Below, piece after piece: positions 12,911 through 20,914 of a stretch of DNA of 38,079 bases. The notes under the pieces were generated by a model. The model had not been told where the DNA came from, made no database searches, and saw only the letters and a program-made list of their open reading frames with translations. Within the stretch, counting starts at the first letter, position 1. Each line of letters begins with the position of its first letter. Both the position numbers and the translations under genes were made by a program. The stretch comes from a virus: IMG/VR virus record IMGVR_UViG_3300034274_000011, positions 1-38,079 of that record. The stretch is one strand, 5' to 3'.

Positions 12911-15652
12911 ATGAGAACCACCGAAGCAATCGCTGCTTTCTTGAAGACAATCCCAATCAATTATGCAAAAGACCTCACCGATAGGTGTGATGGTAATCTA
13001 GAGTGTCAAATTATGGTAGACCCCAGTGAGGGTGAAGCTGTATACGATGGGGATAAACTAATTCGTAACACATGGTCAGTTACGCCCCCGGATATGCCTA
13101 CTTATAAGTACCACCATATCCGCATCCCTAGAAATGCAATGTCAGAGCCATTCTATAATGACCCTACTTGTAATTTTCCACTAATGCGACATGTTGAGTG
13201 CATTGGTATGACTGGCTGGGATTGGAAGCAACGAAAATCTATGTGGGTTGCGTTCGACTTCGACTCCATCACGGGGCACGCCGTCGGTGTCGGTGTGGAT
13301 GATGCCTCTTTAGCCGCTGTTAAAAAAGCAGCCTCTCAGATCCCCTGGGTCCAAGTACGTCGTAGTACAGGTGGATCCGGTCTCCATCTATATGTGTTCT
13401 TCAACCCTGAAGACGCCCCCGCCACAGACAACCACAACGTCCACGCAGCCCTCGCTAGGTCAGTTCTAGGAATGATGGAACGTGAGGCAGGGTTTGACTT
13501 TCGAGGTAACATGGATGTCCTAGGGGGCAACATGTGGATCTGGCATCGTAAGATCAATGATGAAAACAAAGGGTTATCAATCATTAAAGATTACGAAGAT
13601 TATTGTCCAAACCTACCGTCTAACTGGACTGACAATCTTGATGTAGTAACCGGTCGTTCTAGTAAGATTAAGTTTCGTGGGATTAATGACAATGATTATG
13701 ACGCCTTTGAGTCACAAGCATCCGGTCGTATGAAAATTGAGTTAGACGATACCCACAAATTAATTGAAGAAAGAATCCATGAACTGGGGTACTCTATCGT
13801 TTGGGTACCTGATCATCATTGCTGGCAAACACACACCAAGGCGTTTCAAGACTTAATGGAGAAATACCCCAGTGACTACCTTGGTTTGTACCGAACATCA
13901 TCTGATGGTGGAGAACCCGGAAAACCCAACGCATTCGCGTTCCCAATTATGGATGGCGGTTTCCGAATTACTAGGTTTGGACGGGGTGCCCGTGAGGACA
14001 TCCTATGGAACCAAGATGGTAATGATTGGACTTGGACATTTTTTAATCGTCAACCAAACCTAAAAGAAGCCTCTGTTGTTTTGGGTGGTTGTGAAGATCC
14101 CGACGGTAAAGGATTCATTTTTAACGACCTTGAAGATGTTAAAAAAGTATGCGAACTACTTGGAGACAAACTAAACCTAGACGAAGACTGGTTAAGTATG
14201 TTTGGGGGTGAGCGGCGAGAAATTAGGCTACGTCCTAACAAGCAAAAACAACTTGTAATGGAGATGCAACGCTTAAAAGAAGATAAGCAGCCGAAAGGGT
14301 GGATAGAGAAATCCAAGAAGTATACTGCAATCGTTGGCCTAGCCCGTACTGAGGGGGTTATTAGCGACGAAGAAGTAAATTATGATGACCGGATTAGGGC
14401 CGTGGTGGACATGAATAATAAATTCGCCCACTGGGTTGTTTGCAATGAAGACAGTAATTGGGTCGAACATAGTAAAGACAATATGCGATCAGCCTTAAGA
14501 ATTTGGGCCCCCGCTGATGTCGAAACAATCCTCGGAAAAGCCGTCATTAAGAATTGGCAACTGGTCAGCGTCCCTTTTCAACCTGAGTATCTAGGAGAAC
14601 GTAAATGGAACCGACATGCTCCACAGTTTGCAGTGTCCCCTGGTGAAAGTGGTGGTGATACTAGACATTGGGATATGGTCCTCGACCACTGCGGTCAAGA
14701 TTTAGATTCCATCATTCGAGAAAACCAATGGTGTCGAGAAAACGGAGTCCACACCGGTGCTGACTATCTCAGATATTGGATCGCTTTTATGTTTAGAGAT
14801 CCATACTGTAAGTTACCATACTTATTTTTCTATGGTCCTCAAAACAGTGGTAAATCAATTCTACATGAATCGATATCGTTGTTAACCACGGGTGGTGTAG
14901 TACTGGCAGACGAAGCATTGAAGAACAAAGGAAATTTCAATGGGGAGTTAGCTGGAGCCGTACTATGTGTAGCTGAAGAAACAAACCTCAGTGCATCAGG
15001 ATCAGGTGGTAAAACTGCCTATGATCGTATGAAGGCTTGGGTTACGGGTGAGGATATTTTGATCCATCCTAAGAATCAACAGCCGTACAATTTAAAGAAT
15101 ACTTCACACTGGATGCAGATGGCGAACGATATTACTTATGTTCCTATCTTCGCAGGTGACACACGTGTGTGTATGATGTATGTACCAATGTTGGACTCGG
15201 TGGAGATTCCAAAAGATATTTTCTTGTCTAAACTGAAAGAAGAAGCTTCTGCCTTCCTACGTCAGATTCTTGATTTGAAACTACCGGCCCCACCAGGACG
15301 TATGCGACTTCCAGTAATTGAAACTGATAGCAAACGTGAGGCAGAAGAGGCCAACAATAGTCTTGTGTTTAAGTTTGTTGAAGAACAGTGTTACATGATT
15401 GATGGCGCACATATCAAATTGAAAGATTTTTATGATGCTTTCCGAGAATGGACTGGTGATAATTCTCATGAATGGTCATACAATCGAGTATTGACAGAAT
15501 TCCGTCAGAGAGATATCATACCTTTCGGACGGTATGATAACAATGTCACCTGCTTAGGTAACGTCTCGCTTGTTCCAAAACAAGCCGATGCAGAATACAC
15601 GGGATCTTTCGTAAGATTCCGACAGAAACTTGTAAAGAAAGACGAGGTATAA
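12911..15652 (+). CDS. Primase-polymerase (archaeo-eukaryotic type) fused to superfamily 3 helicase
   Basis: 913 residues. The N-terminal half has the archaeo-eukaryotic primase motifs: FDFD at 115-118 (metal-binding DxD), RRSTGGSGLHLYVFF with His159 (the sGxH nucleotide motif), and a third acidic residue probably at MDVLGG (D202). The C-terminal part is an SF3-type ATPase: Walker A YGPQNSGKS near residue 642-649 and Walker B-like AVLCVAEETNL near 683-693. Such PrimPol-helicases start and may carry out phage DNA synthesis. It is the first gene of the only rightward operon. No family A or B DNA polymerase is seen in the window, so this protein or one encoded elsewhere must replicate the genome. 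The long middle section (about 240-600) was not assigned. Confidence 0.9.
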   Translation: MRTTEAIAAFLKTIPINYAKDLTDRCDGNLECQIMVDPSEGEAVYDGDKLIRNTWSVTPPDMPTYKYHHIRIPRNAMSEPFYNDPTCNFPLMRHVECIGMTGWDWKQRKSMWVAFDFDSITGHAVGVGVDDASLAAVKKAASQIPWVQVRRSTGGSGLHLYVFFNPEDAPATDNHNVHAALARSVLGMMEREAGFDFRGNMDVLGGNMWIWHRKINDENKGLSIIKDYEDYCPNLPSNWTDNLDVVTGRSSKIKFRGINDNDYDAFESQASGRMKIELDDTHKLIEERIHELGYSIVWVPDHHCWQTHTKAFQDLMEKYPSDYLGLYRTSSDGGEPGKPNAFAFPIMDGGFRITRFGRGAREDILWNQDGNDWTWTFFNRQPNLKEASVVLGGCEDPDGKGFIFNDLEDVKKVCELLGDKLNLDEDWLSMFGGERREIRLRPNKQKQLVMEMQRLKEDKQPKGWIEKSKKYTAIVGLARTEGVISDEEVNYDDRIRAVVDMNNKFAHWVVCNEDSNWVEHSKDNMRSALRIWAPADVETILGKAVIKNWQLVSVPFQPEYLGERKWNRHAPQFAVSPGESGGDTRHWDMVLDHCGQDLDSIIRENQWCRENGVHTGADYLRYWIAFMFRDPYCKLPYLFFYGPQNSGKSILHESISLLTTGGVVLADEALKNKGNFNGELAGAVLCVAEETNLSASGSGGKTAYDRMKAWVTGEDILIHPKNQQPYNLKNTSHWMQMANDITYVPIFAGDTRVCMMYVPMLDSVEIPKDIFLSKLKEEASAFLRQILDLKLPAPPGRMRLPVIETDSKREAEEANNSLVFKFVEEQCYMIDGAHIKLKDFYDAFREWTGDNSHEWSYNRVLTEFRQRDIIPFGRYDNNVTCLGNVSLVPKQADAEYTGSFVRFRQKLVKKDEV

Positions 15653-15654
15653 TA

Positions 15655-16227
15655 ATGGCAGCTAATCGCTTCAATGAAGGTAAACCAAAATTGGGTTATT
15701 TTGCTCGAAGTTTCCACTGGGCTCTGGAGGGAGTAGCCCGTGTAATGGAATTCGGTGCAAACAAATACACGGATGGTAATTGGAAACTAGGTGGAAAACC
15801 TGATGAGGAGTACCTTGACTCAGCCGCCCGCCACCTGGATTTATTCCTAAGTGGTGAAATCTACGATCAAGACTCGGGGTGCCATCACCTAGGCCATGTA
15901 ATCTGGAATTACTGTGCCCTCATGGAGTTAAATTACAAAGACACCTCGACTATTGATAAGGAGTTGTTTGCGGAACGTATGGCTTACTGGGCTGCGAAGA
16001 AAGAGGGCCCCAGTCCAGAACTTTTTGTAACACTCCCACCTGAATCAGAAATTGCTGCCGACCCTCCCGTCTCAGCAGACGGGGATCAATATGCACGGGC
16101 AGCATGTCAGCGAGGGGCAGGGCGGGTACTTAAAAACAAATGCCATGCAACTACCCCGCCCGGCGAGTGTGCAGTTGATTTTTGTCCTGAGTGTCAAGGT
16201 CTTTGTGAATACCCGGAGGGTAATTAA
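15655..16227 (+). CDS. MazZ/DUF5664-like dNTP pyrophosphohydrolase with C-terminal Cys cluster
   Basis: 190 residues. Residues 1-95 match the all-alpha dATP/dGTP diphosphohydrolase N-terminal family (formerly DUF5664): GVARVMEFGANKYTDGNW, then SAARHLDLFLSGE (His60) and DQDSGCHHLGHVIWN (D71, D73, H77, H78, H81, N85). MazZ enzymes turn dGTP into dGMP for 2-aminoadenine synthesis in some phages; other members simply trim dNTP pools. Residues about 150-190 carry six Cys (151, 163, 172, 177, 180, 184), ending CPECQGLC, likely a zinc-binding add-on. The ATG lies two bases after the primase stop, with GAGGT six bases upstream. No PurZ or DatZ gene is present in this window. Confidence 0.75.
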   Translation: MAANRFNEGKPKLGYFARSFHWALEGVARVMEFGANKYTDGNWKLGGKPDEEYLDSAARHLDLFLSGEIYDQDSGCHHLGHVIWNYCALMELNYKDTSTIDKELFAERMAYWAAKKEGPSPELFVTLPPESEIAADPPVSADGDQYARAACQRGAGRVLKNKCHATTPPGECAVDFCPECQGLCEYPEGN

Positions 16228-16842
16228 ATGGGCGAATTCTTATCACTCCCAAACCTAAACGGAAACCCACTCGCAGTTGTCGATGTTGAGACAACTGGCC
16301 GAGTGGGAGGTATTCATGAAATTATTCAGATAGCGATTGTCCCATTGACAATCGATTTGGAAATTGCAGATGTGAAACCGTTCTACCACAACATCCGTCC
16401 AAACTATCCAGAGAAGGCAGACGAACGAGCTGGGATGGTTCACGGACTTAACATTGATGACCTAATGGTAAACGCACCCACTCAAGACAGGGTTTTAGAT
16501 TACCTACTAGAATGGTTCTCGGAACTGCCCTTAGGGCATGGTAGGCGTTTAACACCCGTCGCACATAACTGGGCGTTCGAACGTAGTTTTCTAACCCACT
16601 GGATGGGGCCAGATTTAATGAATTCTATTTTCCATCCACACCCTCGTGACACGATGATTCACGCCTTGTTTTTAAATGATCGCGCATCTATGATGGGAAA
16701 GACCCCACCATTCCCACGTGTCGGACTAACAGACATGTGTAGGAATGTTGGAATTAAACTTGACCACGCTCACGATGCGTTAGCCGACTGTGTTGCCACA
16801 GCCGAACTATACGCAGCCTTGATGCGGGCGGTTTCGGGTTAA
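16228..16842 (+). CDS. DEDDh-type 3'-5' exonuclease (DnaQ-like)
   Basis: 204 residues. Exo I is VVDVETTG (D19, E21), Exo II is AHNWAFERSFL at 112-122 and Exo III is HDALADC with H182 and D187. In Exo II the expected Asp is a Glu (E118), a conservative change that may lower activity or shift metal preference. DnaQ-like exonucleases proofread or trim 3' ends and, in archaeo-eukaryotic primase-based systems, could supply proofreading in trans. The ATG directly follows the TAA of the MazZ-like gene, with GGAGG eight bases upstream. The stop codon TAA lies in a TTAA shared with the opposing gene. Confidence 0.88.
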   Translation: MGEFLSLPNLNGNPLAVVDVETTGRVGGIHEIIQIAIVPLTIDLEIADVKPFYHNIRPNYPEKADERAGMVHGLNIDDLMVNAPTQDRVLDYLLEWFSELPLGHGRRLTPVAHNWAFERSFLTHWMGPDLMNSIFHPHPRDTMIHALFLNDRASMMGKTPPFPRVGLTDMCRNVGIKLDHAHDALADCVATAELYAALMRAVSG

Positions 16843-17174
16843 CCATCTACTTTTCTAAAGGGACAACCCTGACAAATGGACGGGGTTACAGGCTTAGATG
16901 AGTGTTCGCATTTTGATTCGCGGCACACATGTATAGGTTTGTAGCTACCATCTTTTTGTAACATGATCCCTGTAATTTTTGAAGAACACGCACTATCCAC
17001 ATCGGGAATTAACCGTTGTGGATTTTCTACGTCTGGCGTGTACCCTTCAATATTAAGCACTGCTTCCCCCTCTGGAAAAACTATGGAACCATCACTGTCC
17101 ATAGCCGGGGCTTTAATCTTAGCATATTTATCAAGATTAACAGTAACCCCTTGGCGACATCCACCGCAACCCAT
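16839..17174 (-). CDS. Small Cys-rich protein at the end of the structural operon
   Basis: About 111 residues, not recognised. It begins MGCGGCRQG and ends CEHSS...SICQGCPFRK; with Cys in the middle (ACSSK, HVCRESKC) this gives roughly eight Cys in CxxC-like pairs, suggesting bound zinc or another metal. GGAGA stands seven bases before the ATG at 17174; a GTG at 17180 is the alternative start. It follows the tail hub gene, which is itself Cys-rich, so a tail-tip accessory or assembly factor is possible. Its stop codon overlaps the convergent exonuclease stop by four bases. Confidence 0.7.
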   Translation of the reverse strand: MGCGGCRQGVTVNLDKYAKIKAPAMDSDGSIVFPEGEAVLNIEGYTPDVENPQRLIPDVDSACSSKITGIMLQKDGSYKPIHVCRESKCEHSSKPVTPSICQGCPFRKVDG

Positions 17175-17189
17175 AATCACTCTCCTTTA

Positions 17190-20100
17190 TTAAGTACTAC
17201 AAGGGGCTGGAGGTATCCAACCATCCTCCATAAATCCATCTTTACCAACAACGCTTTCTTGGTTACCATCTTCGTCAAAGGAACCAGTCCCTTTGTAACC
17301 AATAATTTCATTTGAGGTAGACTCTTCTTGACCTACACCACAAGCATCAGTTGTGGTTTGAAAAGCAGGGTGTGGTTGTCCAACAATACCCGGACCATTA
17401 ATCATCGCTTCAATGCTCTCATACATTTCGTCACGAGTTTTAATATTTCCGAATGAAAAAGTTTCAGCAAGGGAAGCAACTTTGTTACCTACCCAACATC
17501 CACTTTTACCCGGTTCGTTACAGTAACACCAACCAAGACCACTCTCACAGATAAAAGGATCCACATCTGGATTAGAACACACTTCACCTACACTGATCCT
17601 AACAGTGTCTACTGGGGCGAGGGAAAATATTGTCAAATCGAAATGACATTTATTTTGTTCATCTAATTCATCCGGTGTGGGAAGCTCGTCCAGAACTTCT
17701 TTTTGTTCATCCGTTGAAGGATCTGGGTTAGGTCCACTACCAGCACCATCACCTGCACCTGCACCCTTTGTACTACCAGTACCGGTATTCAAGTTGTTAG
17801 TGATTTGACCATTCTGATCGGCATTCTGTCCGTCCTGTTGCAAGTCTCTTCGAGTCCCTTCGATATCAGCAACCGTACTTTCATTAATAGGTGACTGTGA
17901 TGGGGGGATAATAGAGTTATCCTCATCAATGGCCACCGTAGGTTTGATGTCATCTATGTCACTAGGTTTAGTATCTCCTTGATCTGGTCTACAGTCATTG
18001 TAGATATCAGTAACCAATGTTACACACGGAGATTTCTGACTGAAGCTAAAACCCGATGCGAGTTGATTAGGTTGACCTAATACATGTCCGACTGGGGCTT
18101 CAACATCAACACCTGGACCACCTCCACCAGCGTTTCCGAATTGGACATCTTCCAAAGTTGGATGAAGATCCTCTACAGAAATCCCCGCTGGATAATGAAA
18201 ATCAAAAGCATCACGTTCACCGGATCTTACAGGGGTCTGCAATACAAAATCAATAGAGTTGTCAGCAGAGTTGTAAGTTGCAGTTTCAACACGACACTTA
18301 ATTTCACCGTTGGCAATATCTGGAAGTGTTACATAACACCCATCCAGACTTTCTAAAGCTAGTTTATTGATAGGGGTTTTACAAATGATTTTACGCCAAG
18401 TATTAGCCATGCGAATCATCCAGAAAGTAGCCGACTTAACAACTAGCTCTTGAATGTTGTAAGTATAAAAATCAAATACCTGCTCGCTCGTACCATACTT
18501 TTTACCATTGTACCGAAGAATAACTGTATAGGGATCCTCCAGATGACATTGTGGACGCCATTCACAAACCAATTTAGTTATCAGATCCTCAGTATTGGTA
18601 TGATCCAAAACGAGAGAGTTTTGCATAACATCATCTTCAGTGATGGTTCCGTTTTGGATAGGTTCTTCTGCAAGGTAGATCAATTGAAATTGATCATCCC
18701 TCAATACCAAAGCCATCCTACCTTGAAACGCCATGTCCTTTAACAGATCAAATACGTTCATTCGCCCAGGAACCATGAAGTTCATTGGGTAGTTATCTAC
18801 CTTAGTCTTAATATCAGCAAAGGTTGCATCCCAAGTAAAACTAGTGTACTTGGTAATTAACCATTCCATGATATCAACAGGATTAGGGCCAATACTTGAT
18901 GTCTGTGTCACAAAGATATCATCTTCCCAACCTTCGGCCCTTGAAGACAAAGGCCTATCAAAGACAATTTCAGTAGTGGTATACACCCCAAAGTCAGACA
19001 TACGAACGGTGTAATAGCTATTCGGAACTGTTGTTAATTGACGTAGGTTACTAACACTAAAGGTTCTCCAAGCCTTAACAGTATGTACGGTGGAGGGGAG
19101 AATATTAGCGATGTAAACTAATTCGTTATCACCGGCTATACGAACTTCAGACCCTGGTTCGGCCCAAAAGAAACCAGCCTCTACGAATGTGGATAGATAG
19201 TTCCAAGCCCTAGCTTCTTGACTATCACCAATATCTTCGACGATATTATTGTAGTTTAATCCTGTACCCCAACCATCACACTCATCAGGTAAAATACAAG
19301 TTTGTGTACCGATGCTAGTTTGGTTACCTTCATTCTCATTACCATTTGGTAGCTTATCACACCCAAAGCGTTTCTGTTTCGGGATGAGAGGATCCCCCTC
19401 TACCAACTTAGGGTGAGTGCGATCAATAATTGTAAATGTATCTGATGGGTTTTGGATGGTACCATTAAAGCTACCGTAAATTCTTGCCCCACTAATATCC
19501 AGTGTAATAAGAGTACCTTGAGGGAAGAACCTTCCGTCTACAATGTCTATTGTGGTATACTCAAACTGAGCTTGTTTGGCAATATTTAAGTCCATCTCAC
19601 AGATCACTGCTTTTCTTTTACAAACACAGTTGGCTTCTTTTTCGTACACTGGTTTGATTGCTAGACTAGATGATCCATAGGCACCCCCACCAACATACTC
19701 GGATCGGAATCCTACAAATCTCCAAGGACAACAAGCCTCATTAGCTTGTTCCTTTTTGGGCCCTAGCATATAATCACGAATACCAAAGCCAGTCTTAAGA
19801 AGACCCTTTCTAGCGGAACGTGTCTTTAGAGCAGGGCAAGTACGTACTGTACCGAACACAAGTGGCCAAGGCTCACCAACTAAGTCCTCAGGTACATAAT
19901 CAAAGTTCCCCTCTTCCATAGAGAACCCTACTTCCGCATCTTCAATCCTAGTGATGATATCAAAAGAGACTGTTCGGTCTCCTTCATTCCACTGCATCGG
20001 AGAACTAATTTGCCCCTTGAAGATCAAAAACTTCTCACTCTCATCAAGGCCTTGAAACCATTGATAAACCCAAGCAGGTTCTTTGTGAACATCATGGGTA

Positions 20101-20375
20101 TCCATGATACCTTTAATGGTACCATCAGTGTCATCGAGAGTCACACCTATTTGTTGGGAATCGCTAGACGTACCACTTTGTACACCTTGGATAACAACTG
20201 TGTTATCCAAACCACTTACATCCAGAATCTTACCCTCACCATTACCTAGATCCTTGTCCGAGTATTTGTGGACATTGCCACCATCCACCCACTGAATTTC
20301 AATAATCAGAGCTGGCTCTACCCCTAGATTTTGATCCAATTTAGCTTGTGAAGCTACTGAGATTGTTCTAGCCAT
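17190..20375 (-). CDS. Tail-tip hub / central tail protein, 1061 aa
   Basis: The last large gene of the tail module, in the position of the lambda J-type or baseplate-hub protein. The N-terminal 190 residues (VEPALIIEIQWVDGG, then VTLDDTDGTIKGIMDTHDV and ISSPMQWNEGDRTVSFD) match a tail protein family I recognise from many siphoviruses. It continues with LVGEPWPLVFGTVRTCPAL, a form of the conserved xGxxxPxxFG segment. The middle contains several Cys (EACCPWRF, NCVCKRKAVIC), and the region near residues 800-900 is low-complexity Gly/Asn/Asp/Gln. The C-terminal domain has further Cys pairs (GWCYCNEPGKSGCWVG). It probably closes the tail tube and contacts the receptor or the cell wall. Strong ribosome site AAGGGAG. 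Confidence 0.85.
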   Translation of the reverse strand: MARTISVASQAKLDQNLGVEPALIIEIQWVDGGNVHKYSDKDLGNGEGKILDVSGLDNTVVIQGVQSGTSSDSQQIGVTLDDTDGTIKGIMDTHDVHKEPAWVYQWFQGLDESEKFLIFKGQISSPMQWNEGDRTVSFDIITRIEDAEVGFSMEEGNFDYVPEDLVGEPWPLVFGTVRTCPALKTRSARKGLLKTGFGIRDYMLGPKKEQANEACCPWRFVGFRSEYVGGGAYGSSSLAIKPVYEKEANCVCKRKAVICEMDLNIAKQAQFEYTTIDIVDGRFFPQGTLITLDISGARIYGSFNGTIQNPSDTFTIIDRTHPKLVEGDPLIPKQKRFGCDKLPNGNENEGNQTSIGTQTCILPDECDGWGTGLNYNNIVEDIGDSQEARAWNYLSTFVEAGFFWAEPGSEVRIAGDNELVYIANILPSTVHTVKAWRTFSVSNLRQLTTVPNSYYTVRMSDFGVYTTTEIVFDRPLSSRAEGWEDDIFVTQTSSIGPNPVDIMEWLITKYTSFTWDATFADIKTKVDNYPMNFMVPGRMNVFDLLKDMAFQGRMALVLRDDQFQLIYLAEEPIQNGTITEDDVMQNSLVLDHTNTEDLITKLVCEWRPQCHLEDPYTVILRYNGKKYGTSEQVFDFYTYNIQELVVKSATFWMIRMANTWRKIICKTPINKLALESLDGCYVTLPDIANGEIKCRVETATYNSADNSIDFVLQTPVRSGERDAFDFHYPAGISVEDLHPTLEDVQFGNAGGGGPGVDVEAPVGHVLGQPNQLASGFSFSQKSPCVTLVTDIYNDCRPDQGDTKPSDIDDIKPTVAIDEDNSIIPPSQSPINESTVADIEGTRRDLQQDGQNADQNGQITNNLNTGTGSTKGAGAGDGAGSGPNPDPSTDEQKEVLDELPTPDELDEQNKCHFDLTIFSLAPVDTVRISVGEVCSNPDVDPFICESGLGWCYCNEPGKSGCWVGNKVASLAETFSFGNIKTRDEMYESIEAMINGPGIVGQPHPAFQTTTDACGVGQEESTSNEIIGYKGTGSFDEDGNQESVVGKDGFMEDGWIPPAPCST

Positions 20376-20637
20376 TGAGATACTCCCTTAAAGCATCAGT
20401 CAAATCTTCAATATCAGATTGACTGTAGCTTTCGTCTATGTTGATAGGCTCTAATGCATTAATAACTAATGCCCAGTAAGCCCGTTCGACCAAATCCTTT
20501 ATCTGGGAAGGGTCACGATTACACCTGTTCGAATCCTTCAAATTCGAGTTGGATTTGATGCATGGTATTGTTGCCGGGTGCCGCAACCGAACGACCCACG
20601 GCCTCGAATTCGAATGGGTTTGAAGTGAAATTTCCAA
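20368..20637 (-). CDS. Small acidic protein of uncertain start between distal-tail and hub genes
   Basis: The frame runs from a TTG at 20637 (AGGAAAGG six bases upstream) to a stop that overlaps the hub start by eight bases. Its first half lies over the end of the distal-tail gene and reads like an out-of-frame product (polar, Pro/Arg rich). The last 45 residues (KDLVERAYWALVINALEPI, then SDIEDLTDALREYLNG) look like a genuine small helical, acidic protein. The true start may be an internal TTG at 20493, giving 41 residues, although its spacing from AAAGGA is poor. Frameshifting from the upstream gene cannot be excluded. Role unknown. Confidence 0.5.
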   Translation of the reverse strand: MEISLQTHSNSRPWVVRLRHPATIPCIKSNSNLKDSNRCNRDPSQIKDLVERAYWALVINALEPINIDESYSQSDIEDLTDALREYLNG

Positions 20638-20914
20638 GGTATACCTTTCCTAAATGATCTGTGATTTGAACTTGAACCCCATTATAGACTTCAAAAAATG
20701 ACTGCATCTCCATGGCCTTTGCCTTAGTTAATGCAAATGTCCACAATAACTTTTTACGACGATCTCTTGATTTAACATACGCGTACCTTGTCCCATTCAT
20801 GGATCGCTTAAATTGTAAAGAACCTGTAGCACCTACCGAGTCACCCAATCTAGGGTTAGGTAGGTAGTTAGTTAAGACAGGTCCAGGAAAGGGCGATTGA
20901 ATAATAAAAGCCAT
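20519..20914 (-). CDS. Distal-tail/minor tail protein, 131 aa
   Basis: It starts MAFIIQSPFPGPVLTNYLPNP and contains FKRSMNGTRYAYVKSR, LLWTFALTKAKAMEMQSFF and VQITDHLGKVYLGNF, ending IQLEFEGF. This pattern matches a small tail family that in related siphoviruses precedes the hub and resembles the first domain of distal-tail proteins, which form the ring between the tail tube and the tip. The ATG overlaps the stop of the repeat protein gene in TAATG, so translation is coupled. No unusual features otherwise. Confidence 0.75.
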   Translation of the reverse strand: MAFIIQSPFPGPVLTNYLPNPRLGDSVGATGSLQFKRSMNGTRYAYVKSRDRRKKLLWTFALTKAKAMEMQSFFEVYNGVQVQITDHLGKVYLGNFTSNPFEFEAVGRSVAAPGNNTMHQIQLEFEGFEQV

